Origin: Bacillota bacterium | GTDB taxonomy: Bacteria > Bacillota > Clostridia > Acetivibrionales > DSM-1351 | Length of the DNA: 23,037 nucleotides | Reading direction: 5' to 3' | Assembly: GCA_023416275.1 (NCBI GenBank) | Contig: JAEZIB010000147.1 | Coordinates: 1 to 23,037 of the forward strand | Shown: positions 1 through 6,784 of the stretch, in pieces | Position numbering within the stretch: position 1 is the stretch's first letter | Layout: each line of letters opens with the position of its first letter | Made by a program: the position numbers and the translations under genes | The notes under the pieces: generated by a model | What the model was told of the DNA's origin: nothing | Seen by the model: the letters and a program-made list of their open reading frames with translations, nothing else | The model's database searches: none

Positions 1-1
1 G

Positions 2-829
2 GTTTATCCTGAGCTTGAAACAAGAATATTTAATGACTTAGATATGATTATGAAGCTTGATGATGTAGTTCCTGTAACACAAGCCTTAGAAGGAATAGGA
101 TTCGTTCAGGGACATTTTGATGAGGAAAAACAAGAAATCATAGCAGCTTCAAGGAAAGAAAAAATGCTTCAGCAGATGGTTTCTCATGAATTACAGGAAT
201 TCCAGAAGATAAGCGACAATAAGTTCGCAAAGCTTGTACAGGTTGACATTAACCATGATGTTCTTTGGAAAGGGAATTGCCCATATAAGGTACCTACTGA
301 AGAATTAATTGCTAGAGCCCTTCCTATTGACATTAACGGTGCTAGAGGATATATGCTTGATTACATAGACAATATTATTCAGCTTAGCTGCCATTTGTAC
401 AAAGAAGCAACACTTATGATGTGGGTTACTGACTTAAGAGATTTGAAAATTTATAAGTTCTCTGATTTACATATGTATATTAAGAAGTTCTTTGACAAAA
501 TTGATTGGGATTTACTTGTTGAAAGAATAAAGGGATACAATCTTGATAAGGTTGTTTACTACAACTTCCATTATATCGAAATGATGTTTGGTGAGCTAAT
601 CCCTGAAAAAGTACTGAATGCATTAAGACCTGAAGATCTCACTTACTTAGATGAATATGGAATAGAAAACAAGGAACCTTCAGTATGGGAATATGATTTC
701 TTTACAAGACTATTTGAGACAGACAGAGTTTTGACTTTAGCTGAGAATCAAGTATCAGGAATGAAGAAATACTTAGATGCTAAAGCAAAATCAGATGGAG
801 TTTTCAAACATAGAACATTAAACAACTAG
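2..829 (+). CDS. Nucleotidyltransferase-like protein, C-terminal part (start lies outside the window)
   Basis: The reading frame is open from base 2, so this is the last 275 codons of a longer gene; the first internal ATG (base 44) is not a credible start because it lacks a ribosome site. The first residues read R-I-F-N-D-L-D-M-I-M, followed by a V-x-x-A-x-x-x-L-E-x-I-G-F pattern. This resembles the R-x-x-D-I-D-L-L-V motif and following helix of the uncharacterised nucleotidyltransferase family NTP_transf_5 (PF14907), which is often found in peptide and polyketide clusters. The rest is mostly helical and unrecognised, with no membrane segment or signal peptide visible in this part. It is followed 67 bases later by a carrier-protein gene in the same direction, which supports a biosynthetic-cluster role. 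The catalytic part lies mostly upstream, so function is inferred. Confidence 0.55.
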   Translation, partial: VYPELETRIFNDLDMIMKLDDVVPVTQALEGIGFVQGHFDEEKQEIIAASRKEKMLQQMVSHELQEFQKISDNKFAKLVQVDINHDVLWKGNCPYKVPTEELIARALPIDINGARGYMLDYIDNIIQLSCHLYKEATLMMWVTDLRDLKIYKFSDLHMYIKKFFDKIDWDLLVERIKGYNLDKVVYYNFHYIEMMFGELIPEKVLNALRPEDLTYLDEYGIENKEPSVWEYDFFTRLFETDRVLTLAENQVSGMKKYLDAKAKSDGVFKHRTLNN

Positions 830-896
830 AATTTGCAACGCTGTTAAATGTAATCGGTGCAATAATGCAATAAGCTTTGAGGGGAGAGGTGAGAAT

Positions 897-1148
897 ATGA
901 CACCTGATAGAGATACTATTCTTAAAATGCTGATTACAGCTTTAAAAAGAGATGAAAGTGAATTTGCCAATATAACAGATGATACAGACTTAAGAGAACA
1001 TGGGCTTGATTCCATTACCAGCATTGAGACCATCGTTATGTTGGAGGAAGCATTTGATATTAATGTTGATGACGATGATTTATACATTGAGAATTTTAAT
1101 ACATTAGGAAAGATAATGATACTGCTTGACAAATGTATGAATAACTAA
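897..1148 (+). CDS. Free-standing acyl/peptidyl carrier protein
   Basis: An 83-residue four-helix carrier protein. The phosphopantetheine attachment motif is H-G-L-D-S-I with Ser39 as the modified residue, followed by the usual helix II (T-S-I-E-T-I-V-M-L-E-E-A-F) and the acidic D-D-D-D-L loop. Length and motif position are normal for a discrete ACP/PCP. It carries a growing acyl or aminoacyl chain as a thioester for partner enzymes in the cytosol. The start is well set by a GGGGAGAGGTG ribosome site about 7 bases upstream. It is the last gene of its operon, because a hairpin terminator follows. It is not the fatty-acid AcpP type by context (no fab genes are visible). A role in a thiotemplated secondary-metabolite pathway is the likeliest reading, but the partner enzymes are outside the window. 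Confidence 0.85.
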   Translation: MTPDRDTILKMLITALKRDESEFANITDDTDLREHGLDSITSIETIVMLEEAFDINVDDDDLYIENFNTLGKIMILLDKCMNN

Positions 1149-1192
1149 ATGTATTCAACTGCGAAGTTTGAATAATTAATATATTTAACTCT

Positions 1193-1246
1193 AAGTGCAA
1201 TCAAAAATACTGCCTAAAAACAGGTGGTGTTATTGATTGCACTTTT
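1193..1246 (+). terminator. Hairpin terminator after the carrier-protein gene
   Basis: A perfect 12-bp inverted repeat (AAGTGCAATCAA at 1193-1204, complement at 1233-1244) with a 28-base loop, ending in four T residues. It lies 45 bases past the carrier-protein stop and would end that operon. The T tract is short and the loop is long, so efficiency is uncertain. Confidence 0.55.
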
Positions 1247-1543
1247 GCATAAAGCTTTGCCAAGCGGCAGTAAAAGTAGCCTATACTCTCACCAAGCTTT
1301 ACCATTAGTTGAATTGTGCTTTATTATTTCCTCAATTATATTCAAACCTAAACTGTATTCAAAAACATAATTCGCCTAAAAATCCATAATGTATCGAGAG
1401 AAGGTTTTGAACCGTAGTTGATTATAGTAATAGCGCCACTTTAAAAGAAAATGTTGTATTTTACACAATAATTATTGGAATTAGTTGGCTTTAGCAAAAT
1501 TAATACTATATAATAATTTTAAACGAGGTTTACTATTGCTATA
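1247..1543. other. Intergenic DNA with no recognisable gene
   Basis: About 300 bases between the carrier-protein terminator and the structured RNA element upstream of the YaiI/YqxD gene. I see no open frame with a ribosome site, no tRNA and no clear repeat. The stretch at 1403-1424 read on the minus strand (TCAACTACGGTTCAAA core) resembles the 5' end of the repeat found at 12987, but on its own that similarity is no better than chance. Confidence 0.4.
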
Positions 1544-1668
1544 ATTTTTTATGAAAGTCGGTTTGGGGAGGTTAGCTTGAAAAATATGAGTGTGCAAACA
1601 TGGTGCATTTTCAAGCAGCAAAAACCTACAAGTAGGTTTTTGACGGTGTGTAGAAGTCATTAAAAAAT
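1544..1668 (+). ncRNA. Structured RNA element, copy 1 (unidentified family), in the 5' leader of the YaiI/YqxD gene
   Basis: Three nested or consecutive helices are visible. The outer stem pairs 1544-1554 with 1657-1668 (11 pairs, one bulge). P2 pairs GCTTGAAAA (1575-1583) with TTTTCAAGC (1608-1616), and its loop contains GTGCAAACATGGTGC. P3 is AAAAACCTAC/GTAGGTTTTT (1620-1629 with 1632-1641), shaped like an intrinsic terminator. A second copy at 19642-19885 has the same order: GGTTTGG, a P2 with the same GTGC-NN-ACATGGTGC loop, and a terminator-like P3. Three base pairs in P2 differ between copies in a compensatory way (G-C/A-T, T-A/C-G, A-T/G-C). The element ends 16 bases before the downstream start codon. 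It does not match a riboswitch class that I can recall. It could be a cis-regulator or an independent small RNA. Confidence 0.55.
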
Positions 1669-1684
1669 AGGCGTGGAGGTTAGT

Positions 1685-2125
1685 ATGCAAATACTTGTTG
1701 ATGCAGATGCATGTCCTGTTAAAGAAATAATTGTGAGAATTGCAAAGAAAAATAAAATTCCTGTTACAATGATAATTGACACAAGCCATGAGCTTTATGA
1801 CGGTTACAGTACCATAATAACAGTAGATAAAGCAAGAGACAGCGTAGATATTAAGCTAATAAATTTATTAAAGAGAGAAGATATCGTTGTTACTCAGGAT
1901 TATGGAGTAGCTGCAATGGGATTGGGAAAGGGTGCAAAAGTGCTCAATCAGAATGGATTGATTTATTCAGATAACAACATTGACAGGCTATTATTCGAAA
2001 GACATATTGGTCAAAAAGTCCGCAGAGCAGGAGGAAGAACAGGCAGTGTTAAAAAGCGTTCTAAAGAGGATGATGATAATTTTGAAAGAGCATTATTAAA
2101 GCTCATTGAAGAACATGAAGATTAA
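1685..2125 (+). CDS. YaiI/YqxD family protein (UPF0178, DUF188)
   Basis: A 146-residue cytosolic protein starting M-Q-I-L-V-D-A-D-A-C-P-V-K. The D-A-D-A-C-P motif is the hallmark of the UPF0178/YaiI-YqxD family (PF02639), a PIN-like fold with conserved acidic residues. Other family signatures are V-V-T-Q-D-Y-G-V-A (about residues 73-81), where the Asp belongs to the acidic centre, and R-R-A-G-G-R-T-G near residue 118. Length is normal. The biochemical role of the family is not established; nuclease activity is suggested only by fold. I chose the ATG at 1685 rather than the in-frame GTG at 1673 because GGAGG at 1675-1679 sits at the right distance. The leader contains the structured RNA described above. 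The gene appears to be transcribed alone. Confidence 0.9.
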   Translation: MQILVDADACPVKEIIVRIAKKNKIPVTMIIDTSHELYDGYSTIITVDKARDSVDIKLINLLKREDIVVTQDYGVAAMGLGKGAKVLNQNGLIYSDNNIDRLLFERHIGQKVRRAGGRTGSVKKRSKEDDDNFERALLKLIEEHED

Positions 2126-2296
2126 ATTATTATAAGGAAGTTATATGCTATAATTGACGCAAAACGTGGGAAGTAATTTTATGGGTATATAGGATAATTA
2201 AGCATGAAAACTTAAAAAAGTTTGTGGGATTAGTGAGCTTCTCGGCTGAGTTCTATAAATTATTAATCTTAAATTAGCGTGGGAGAATAAAATAAA

Positions 2297-2512
2297 ATGG
2301 ATGAAGTTAAAATAGGTAAATATAAACACTTCAAGGGCAATGAATATAGAGTTCTATATATTGCAAAGCATAGTGAGACTTTGGAAGCGATGGTTGTATA
2401 TCAGGCTCTTTATGGAGATATGAATATATGGGTTAGACCCTTATCAATGTGGAATGAATTAATTGAAAGAGATGGAATGAGCTTTAAAAGGTTTGAATTT
2501 ATTGGGGAATAA
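2297..2512 (+). CDS. DUF1653 family protein
   Basis: A 71-residue protein matching the DUF1653 pattern (PF07866): G-K-Y-K-H-F-K-G-N-E-Y-R-V at the start, then A-K-H-S-E-T-L-E-A-M-V-V-Y-Q-A-L-Y-G, and W-V-R-P-L-S-M-W. This is the whole length of a typical single-domain member. It is a small beta-rich cytosolic protein of unknown biochemical role. The ribosome site is weak (GTGGGAG at about 2279-2285, ten or more bases from the ATG). It is the first of three same-direction genes ending at the terminator near 3560, so it is probably co-transcribed with the LUD-domain and DUF503 genes. Confidence 0.85.
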   Translation: MDEVKIGKYKHFKGNEYRVLYIAKHSETLEAMVVYQALYGDMNIWVRPLSMWNELIERDGMSFKRFEFIGE

Positions 2513-2567
2513 GCTTCTCTACAGAGAATATCAATATAATTAGTTCATTAAATGTGTGGAGGTTAGT

Positions 2568-3242
2568 ATGGATAATCATGCAAAAGCAATTCTTGAAAAA
2601 CGTATAAATAAGGTTACTGAAAATCTTAGAAAAAACAATATGCAGGTTCATTATGTAGAAAGTAAAGCACAAGTAGTTAATAAAGTTGCAGAGCTGCTTA
2701 AGGATGGAGATACCGTTGGAGTTGGTGGCTCTCAAAGCATTTCCGAGAGTGGAGTATTTGACTTGCTGCGAAGTGGGAAATATAATTTTTTAGACAGATA
2801 TAAAGAGGGCTTGTCTAGGGAAGATATAGAAGAGATATTCATTAAGTCGTTTTCGGCTGATGCTTATATTTGCAGTTCAAATGCAATAACTGAGAAGGGT
2901 GAGCTATATAATGTAGACGGCAATTCTAATAGGGTTGCAGCTATATGCTACGGTCCTAAGTCTGTAATTATAATAGCTGGATATAATAAGATAGTAAAGA
3001 ATTTTGATGAGGCTGTAAAACGTGTTAAAGCAATAGCAGCACCTGCTAATTGTGGTAGGCTGAATTACAACTCTTATTGTAAAGAAAAAGGAGAATGTAT
3101 GTCCTTCTTATCAGATGCATCTGATATTACAAATGGTTGCAACAGCCCTGACAGAATATGCTGTAATTATGTTTTTTCAGCGTACCAGAGAAAAAAAGAC
3201 AGGATTAAGGTAATACTAGTAGGAGAAGAATTAGGTTATTAA
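2568..3242 (+). CDS. LUD-domain protein (lactate-utilisation-type, DUF162)
   Basis: A 224-residue cytosolic protein with the LUD fold (PF02589), shared with LutB/LutC and with stand-alone family members. Landmarks are an N-terminal helix, then V-G-V-G-G-S-Q-S-I near residue 47, S-S-N-A-I-T-E-K-G-E-L-Y-N-V-D-G-N-S-N-R-V near residue 105, and the A-P-A-N-C-G-R-L segment followed by a cysteine-bearing tail. The tail pattern is typical of the single-domain clostridial subfamily. No iron-sulfur CxxCxxCxxxC domain as in LutB is present, and no lut operon surrounds it, so lactate oxidation cannot be claimed. The ATG at 2568 is preferred over GTG 2556 because GGAGG at 2558-2562 precedes it properly. 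The stop overlaps an ATG of the next frame (TAATG), which indicates translational coupling. Confidence 0.85.
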   Translation: MDNHAKAILEKRINKVTENLRKNNMQVHYVESKAQVVNKVAELLKDGDTVGVGGSQSISESGVFDLLRSGKYNFLDRYKEGLSREDIEEIFIKSFSADAYICSSNAITEKGELYNVDGNSNRVAAICYGPKSVIIIAGYNKIVKNFDEAVKRVKAIAAPANCGRLNYNSYCKEKGECMSFLSDASDITNGCNSPDRICCNYVFSAYQRKKDRIKVILVGEELGY

Positions 3243-3253
3243 TGGAGGAAAAA

Positions 3254-3535
3254 ATGATTGTATCATCCTTAAGAATGAAGCTTTATGCGCCTAACTGCCA
3301 TTCTCTGAAGGATAAGAGAATGATAGTAAAAAGTTTGATTCATAGAACACGTAATAAGTTTAATGTATCAATTGCTGAAATAGAAGAACAGGATTATTAT
3401 CAAACAATAGTAATTGGTGCAGCATGTGTTTCATCAAGCAGAGTTCAAGCAAATGCTGTTTTAGATGAGGTTTTGAGATTTGTTGAAGAAAACACAGAAG
3501 CTGAGATTACAGATTTTTTATTTGAAGACAGATAA
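3254..3535 (+). CDS. DUF503 family protein (YlxP-like)
   Basis: A 93-residue small protein with the DUF503 pattern (PF04456): a first beta strand I-V-S-S-L-R-M-K-L, then H-S-L-K-D-K-R-M-I-V-K-S-L, R-N-K-F-N-V-S-I-A-E-I, and a final helix L-R-F-V-E-E-N. The family is ferredoxin-like in fold. YlxP in Bacillus lies in the nusA-infB-rbfA operon and is thought to be ribosome associated, but here it is not in that context. The frame opens at 3242, overlapping the previous stop. GGAGG at 3244-3248 points instead to the ATG at 3254, giving the normal family N-terminus. It is the last gene of the three-gene operon. Confidence 0.85.
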   Translation: MIVSSLRMKLYAPNCHSLKDKRMIVKSLIHRTRNKFNVSIAEIEEQDYYQTIVIGAACVSSSRVQANAVLDEVLRFVEENTEAEITDFLFEDR

Positions 3536-3584
3536 AAAAGACAAATACCTTGTGATTAAATAATTAATTCAAGGTATTTGCCTT
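3536..3584. terminator. Bidirectional intrinsic terminator between convergent genes
   Basis: A perfect 11-bp stem (CAAATACCTTG at 3542-3552, complement at 3570-3580) with a 17-base loop. It is flanked by an A tract on the left (3534-3540) and a T-rich tract on the right, so it can act on both strands. It ends the DUF1653-LUD-DUF503 operon and the convergent protease gene. Confidence 0.85.
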
Positions 3585-3628
3585 TTCAAGGGATAAGGGT
3601 AATTAAATGGTTTGCTAACTTGTAATAT

Positions 3629-5197
3629 TTATTTATCTTCAGTAAAGGTAAGCTTAAGAGTTAGTGTTTTATCGCCTCTGATAACTACGGCGTCAACAGT
3701 ATCGCCGGCCTTATGCAATTTCTTTACAGCATCTATGTCAGACATGGTTTTTATTTGTTTACCATCAAGCTTTACCAGTACATCACCTTTCTTTATTCCT
3801 GCGGCTTGTGCAGCTCCACCAACTGGAACTTCAACAACGTAAATGCCTACAGGGATTCCGTACATTTCAGATATATCTTGTGAAACCTCTTGTCCTGAAA
3901 TACCTACTAGTGGCTTTCCTTTTACATAACCATATGTCTTCAACTGCTCAATTATTGGTTTTGCAGTATTAATTGGAATTGCAAAGCCCAAACCTTCGAC
4001 ACCAGATACAGATATTTTAGCTGAATTTATACCTATAACCTGTCCTTTTGAATTTAATAATGCACCACCGCTGTTACCTGGATTTATTGCTGCATCTGTC
4101 TGAATGAGATTCAAGGACATATTACCAGTGTTTAATTGTCTATTCAATGCACTTATAACTCCAGAGGTAACTGAGCCTGCAAATTCCATACCAAGTGGAT
4201 TGCCTATTGCAACAGCTAAATCTCCAACTTCAACATTTGATGAATCGCCAAGCTCTGCAACTGGTAGGTTAGCAAGGTCTATCTTTATAAGAGCTAAATC
4301 ATTGTCGCTGTCTCCTCCGATAAACTTGGCAGTTGCTTCACGCTTATCAGGTAGATAAACTGTCAGAGTGGTATTCTTTACATTACTATTTGGGTCAGCA
4401 TATTCAACAACATGGTAGTTGGTCATAATATATCCATCTGAACTGATTATAATTCCTGAACCTTCAGCATCAGAGGTGGAAGGCATCGAAGAACCAAAGA
4501 AGTAGGAACGATTGTTGGTTTTGATTGTCATTTTAATACCTACTATTGAAGGTCCAACTTTTTTTGCTATTTCTGTTACTGTTAAATCATTCAAATTAGT
4601 TGAAGCTACTAAGTTTGTACCAGAAATATTTTTTTCTGAGGAAGCTGTTTGCAATAATTTACTATTTGATGAAATATTATTTTGCATATCGCTCAATTGC
4701 TTTGTAAAACTGGTATATAGTGCACCTCCTACAACAAAACTTGTGATAACAGAAGTAACTAGAACAAGTGACATATAGGCTAGTAAATTGTGTCTTCTTT
4801 TGTTATCAGGCTTAACAATGCTCTCCTTGTAGTTTAATTGATTTTGATACTGTTGGTTTGCACTGTTTACAAAATATGCCGTATTCTGTGGTTGACTATC
4901 CCAGTCCGTATCGCTTTGTGCTTGAGAGTACACAGTGCTATTGTCTGTTGTTTCAGTGCTTGAAATAATATCATCACTCGAAGTGTATTCCAAATTGTCA
5001 GCACCTTGTACTTGCTCAACTGAATTAATATTATCTTGTACCTGAGTGTCCGAATTATTGTTACCTTCTACTTGAGCTTCAATATTATAATTATACAGTG
5101 TCTGATTATTTAAATCTTGATTATCATGTTGCTGAGCATCTAAATTATTGTTATTCTGTAATTCAGTATTCAAGTCATCATTATTTTTATTAAACAT
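3629..5197 (-). CDS. htrA: Membrane-anchored HtrA/DegP-like serine protease with PDZ domain and N/Q-rich N-terminus
   Basis: 522 residues. Residues 1-130 are cytosolic, very rich in Asn, Gln, Asp and Ser, with degenerate short repeats around x-Q-V-Q-x-N-x-N-S (about 40-70). A single membrane helix (about 137-163) follows K-R-R-H, so the protease faces outward. The trypsin-like S1C domain (about 205-420) has a complete triad: His262 in T-N-Y-H-V-V, Asp300 in D-N-D-L-A-L-I-K and Ser376 in N-P-G-N-S-G-G-A. One PDZ domain (about 428-520) follows, with G-I-K-K-G-D-V-L. It degrades misfolded exported proteins at the cell surface. The start is supported by GGAGGT six bases upstream. It is monocistronic, with a shared terminator. 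The long N/Q-rich tail is unusual, since most firmicute HtrA/HtrB tails are shorter. Confidence 0.92.
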   Translation of the reverse strand: MFNKNNDDLNTELQNNNNLDAQQHDNQDLNNQTLYNYNIEAQVEGNNNSDTQVQDNINSVEQVQGADNLEYTSSDDIISSTETTDNSTVYSQAQSDTDWDSQPQNTAYFVNSANQQYQNQLNYKESIVKPDNKRRHNLLAYMSLVLVTSVITSFVVGGALYTSFTKQLSDMQNNISSNSKLLQTASSEKNISGTNLVASTNLNDLTVTEIAKKVGPSIVGIKMTIKTNNRSYFFGSSMPSTSDAEGSGIIISSDGYIMTNYHVVEYADPNSNVKNTTLTVYLPDKREATAKFIGGDSDNDLALIKIDLANLPVAELGDSSNVEVGDLAVAIGNPLGMEFAGSVTSGVISALNRQLNTGNMSLNLIQTDAAINPGNSGGALLNSKGQVIGINSAKISVSGVEGLGFAIPINTAKPIIEQLKTYGYVKGKPLVGISGQEVSQDISEMYGIPVGIYVVEVPVGGAAQAAGIKKGDVLVKLDGKQIKTMSDIDAVKKLHKAGDTVDAVVIRGDKTLTLKLTFTEDK

Positions 5198-5240
5198 AAT
5201 ATTACCTCCATTCCGAAAATATAATTTGTTTTATCTTATG

Positions 5241-5269
5241 CTTATATAATAAACTTTAATTATGTACAA
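5241..5269 (-). promoter_or_regulatory. Probable sigma-A promoter of the htrA-like gene
   Basis: Read on the minus strand: TTGTAC (5269-5264), 17 bases, TATAAG (5246-5241), about 44 bases before the start codon at 5197. Spacing is ideal and each hexamer has one or two departures from consensus. Confidence 0.45.
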
Positions 5270-5530
5270 TTTACTAAGAAAGTTTTAATAAATTGTTATA
5301 AAATTTAAAACAAATTGTTAACAAAGGCAATTATTATATCCTGAGAAGTTGGTAGGAGAATATTATATGGGAAAAGAATTGGCAAAAACGTAAATGTAGA
5401 GTGCTAATTGCAATATTAAATCGAAATTTAATCCGAAGTGTAAATAATTCAAAAGTAAGATTTACCACTTATAATTTATTTATGTTAGTTTAGAGGAGTT
5501 GCTGTAAGTGTTTAAAATAATCAAATTTCA
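5270..5530. other. Intergenic DNA, no gene seen
   Basis: A very AT-rich spacer between the protease promoter and the small unknown gene on the minus strand. The only possible translated item is an eight-codon frame on the plus strand (ATG at 5367, after GGTAGGAG), with no other support. No hairpin of note was seen. Confidence 0.35.
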
Positions 5531-5749
5531 TCATTCATGCAAACGGTCATTTACAAACATAAAGTCATATGGTATATCCTCACAGAAAATTTCATATAGA
5601 GACTTGCTTGCTTTTTTATCAATATCAACAAGAACATATTCTTCTAATATAGCAATAACCTTGCCGTAGCCAATAAACTTGTCATCTCTTGTAATTGCTA
5701 TAAGGTCATCCTGCTTAATAAAATCTCTTTTATCACATTGAACTATCAT
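5531..5749 (-). CDS. Small conserved-looking hypothetical protein
   Basis: 72 residues, not recognised. It has a ribosome site AAAGGTGA about seven bases before the ATG and coding-like codon use. The sequence alternates short hydrophobic strands (I-V-Q-C, D-D-L-I-A-I-T, I-G-Y-G-K-V-I-A-I-L, Y-V-L-V-D-I) with charged turns. That pattern would suit a small beta-barrel, followed by an acidic C-terminal segment. No signal peptide or membrane helix is visible. It stands alone between divergent or unrelated genes. I cannot assign a function. Confidence 0.6.
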   Translation of the reverse strand: MIVQCDKRDFIKQDDLIAITRDDKFIGYGKVIAILEEYVLVDIDKKASKSLYEIFCEDIPYDFMFVNDRLHE

Positions 5750-5886
5750 ATATTCACCTTTAACATATTTTTCTCACTTTCTATATTAATGATTATTAGA
5801 TATATGAATATTTCTGAAAGGTATGAGAGTATTTATCAAGAAAGTGGCATTATTATTTATATCCTTTATTAAATACATTTATGCAT

Positions 5887-5914
5887 TAATGAAAAAATCA
5901 GTTTAAGCCGATTA
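5887..5914 (+). promoter_or_regulatory. Possible sigma-D (flagellar) promoter
   Basis: GCCGATTA at 5907-5914 differs by one base from the sigma-D (sigma-28) -10 consensus. A TAAT tetramer lies 16 bases upstream, where TAAA is expected at 15. It lies about 59 bases before the start of the next gene. The match is suggestive only. Confidence 0.3.
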
Positions 5915-5972
5915 TTAGTATATAAGGATATGAATGGTGCCATAGGCACAAAAATCTAAGGAGGGATTGAAT

Positions 5973-6617
5973 ATGATAACAGGAGTAAACTCTAAACCAA
6001 CAGCAAATCAAAATGTGTGCACTAAAAAACAAGAAAAAACAAAAGATATACCTTGCGATGATTCTAAACAAACTGCAGTAGTGCTAGAATTGGGAAAACC
6101 ATCAGAAAATACCGCAGGTGTCTACGGAAGGCCAGCTGCTACAGCAAAACCTACATCAGAAGATAAAGTGGAAAAGAAAACAACCTCAGCTAATTCGGAA
6201 GAGATTGACAGATTATGGGCTGAAGCAAACAGAGCTACACAGAACCTGAGGGATTTGGTGGAACAGTTGCTAAAAAGTCAAGGTAAAACGTTTCAAGATG
6301 TTATTTCTGGAAAAGAAGGCTTGGAAATCGATGAAGAAACTAGAGCTGCTGCTCAGCAAGCTATATCAGAGGATGGAGAATGTGGTGTACAAGCTGTAAG
6401 TGACAGAATAGTTGCATTTGCAAAAGCTATCTCTAATAATAATCCAGAAAAGTATGAAGAACTTATGAAAGCAATAGATGAAGGCTTTGCACAGGCTGAA
6501 AAAGCATTGGGTGGACAATTGCCTGAAATATGCAAAAAAACCCATGAAGAGGTTAGAAGAAAGATGGAAGAGTGGAAAGCTGGAGAAGACGGAAACAAAA
6601 TGGCTGAGAAGGTTTAA
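5973..6617 (+). CDS. Conserved hypothetical protein with helical C-terminal domain (DUF5610-like pattern)
   Basis: 214 residues in two parts. Residues 1-75 are low-complexity, rich in Lys, Thr, Ser and Pro, and likely disordered. Residues 76-205 are helical: D-R-L-W-A-E-A-N-R-A-T-Q-N-L-R-D-L-V-E, then I-S-E-D-G-E-C-G-V-Q-A-V-S-D-R-I-V-A-F-A (about 131-150), and A-I-D-E-G-F-A-Q-A-E-K-A-L-G-G (about 167-181) with L-P-E-I. The S-x-R-I-x-x-F-A and I-x-x-G-F-x-x-A-E-x-x-x-G patterns recall DUF5610-type domains; this is from memory and unverified. There is no signal peptide. ATG 5973 is chosen over TTG 5967 because AAGGAGGG (5958-5965) fits it. The possible sigma-D promoter upstream would suggest a link to motility. 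It is monocistronic, ended by a strong terminator. Confidence 0.75.
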   Translation: MITGVNSKPTANQNVCTKKQEKTKDIPCDDSKQTAVVLELGKPSENTAGVYGRPAATAKPTSEDKVEKKTTSANSEEIDRLWAEANRATQNLRDLVEQLLKSQGKTFQDVISGKEGLEIDEETRAAAQQAISEDGECGVQAVSDRIVAFAKAISNNNPEKYEELMKAIDEGFAQAEKALGGQLPEICKKTHEEVRRKMEEWKAGEDGNKMAEKV

Positions 6618-6645
6618 ATTTATACATAAAATTATTTTTATTTTG

Positions 6646-6680
6646 CAAAAGCCGTTCCTGATTTAAGGGAACGGCTTTTG
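6646..6680. terminator. Strong bidirectional terminator
   Basis: A 13-bp perfect stem (CAAAAGCCGTTCC at 6646-6658, complement at 6668-6680) with a 9-base loop. A-rich left and T-rich right arms are built into the stem, so it can serve both the upstream plus-strand gene and the convergent minus-strand operon. Confidence 0.85.
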
Positions 6681-6784
6681 GCTCACATATACATATATAT
6701 AAGTGCTGGGGACACTATATAGCTAATTTGTTTTACGCCACTAAACTGCAGAGGTACTATAATATTTAAGGAGCATCCTACTTT

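Noticed and set aside
818..1132. Minus-strand open frame of 104 codons opposite the carrier-protein gene.
   Set aside because: It is a shadow of the real plus-strand gene; no ribosome site and implausible composition.
1403..1424. Minus-strand TCAACTACGGTTCAAA, a possible third copy of the 12987/13363 repeat.
   Set aside because: The matching 9-bp end repeat is absent nearby, and the match length is within chance expectation.
1481..1789. Minus-strand 102-codon frame over the structured RNA and the start of the YaiI/YqxD gene.
   Set aside because: Overlaps a well-supported gene and an RNA element; His/Cys/Asn-rich translation typical of a shadow frame.
2233..2250. GTGAGCTTCTCGGCTGAG resembles the hairpin at 22941-22958 (16 of 18 bases).
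   Set aside because: Several such matches are expected by chance at this window size, and the other two hairpins of the 22.9-kb segment are missing.
1671..2570. Identical GTGGAGGTTAGTATG before the YaiI/YqxD and LUD-domain genes.
   Set aside because: It is mostly ribosome site plus start codon; the flanks do not match, so it is not a meaningful repeat.
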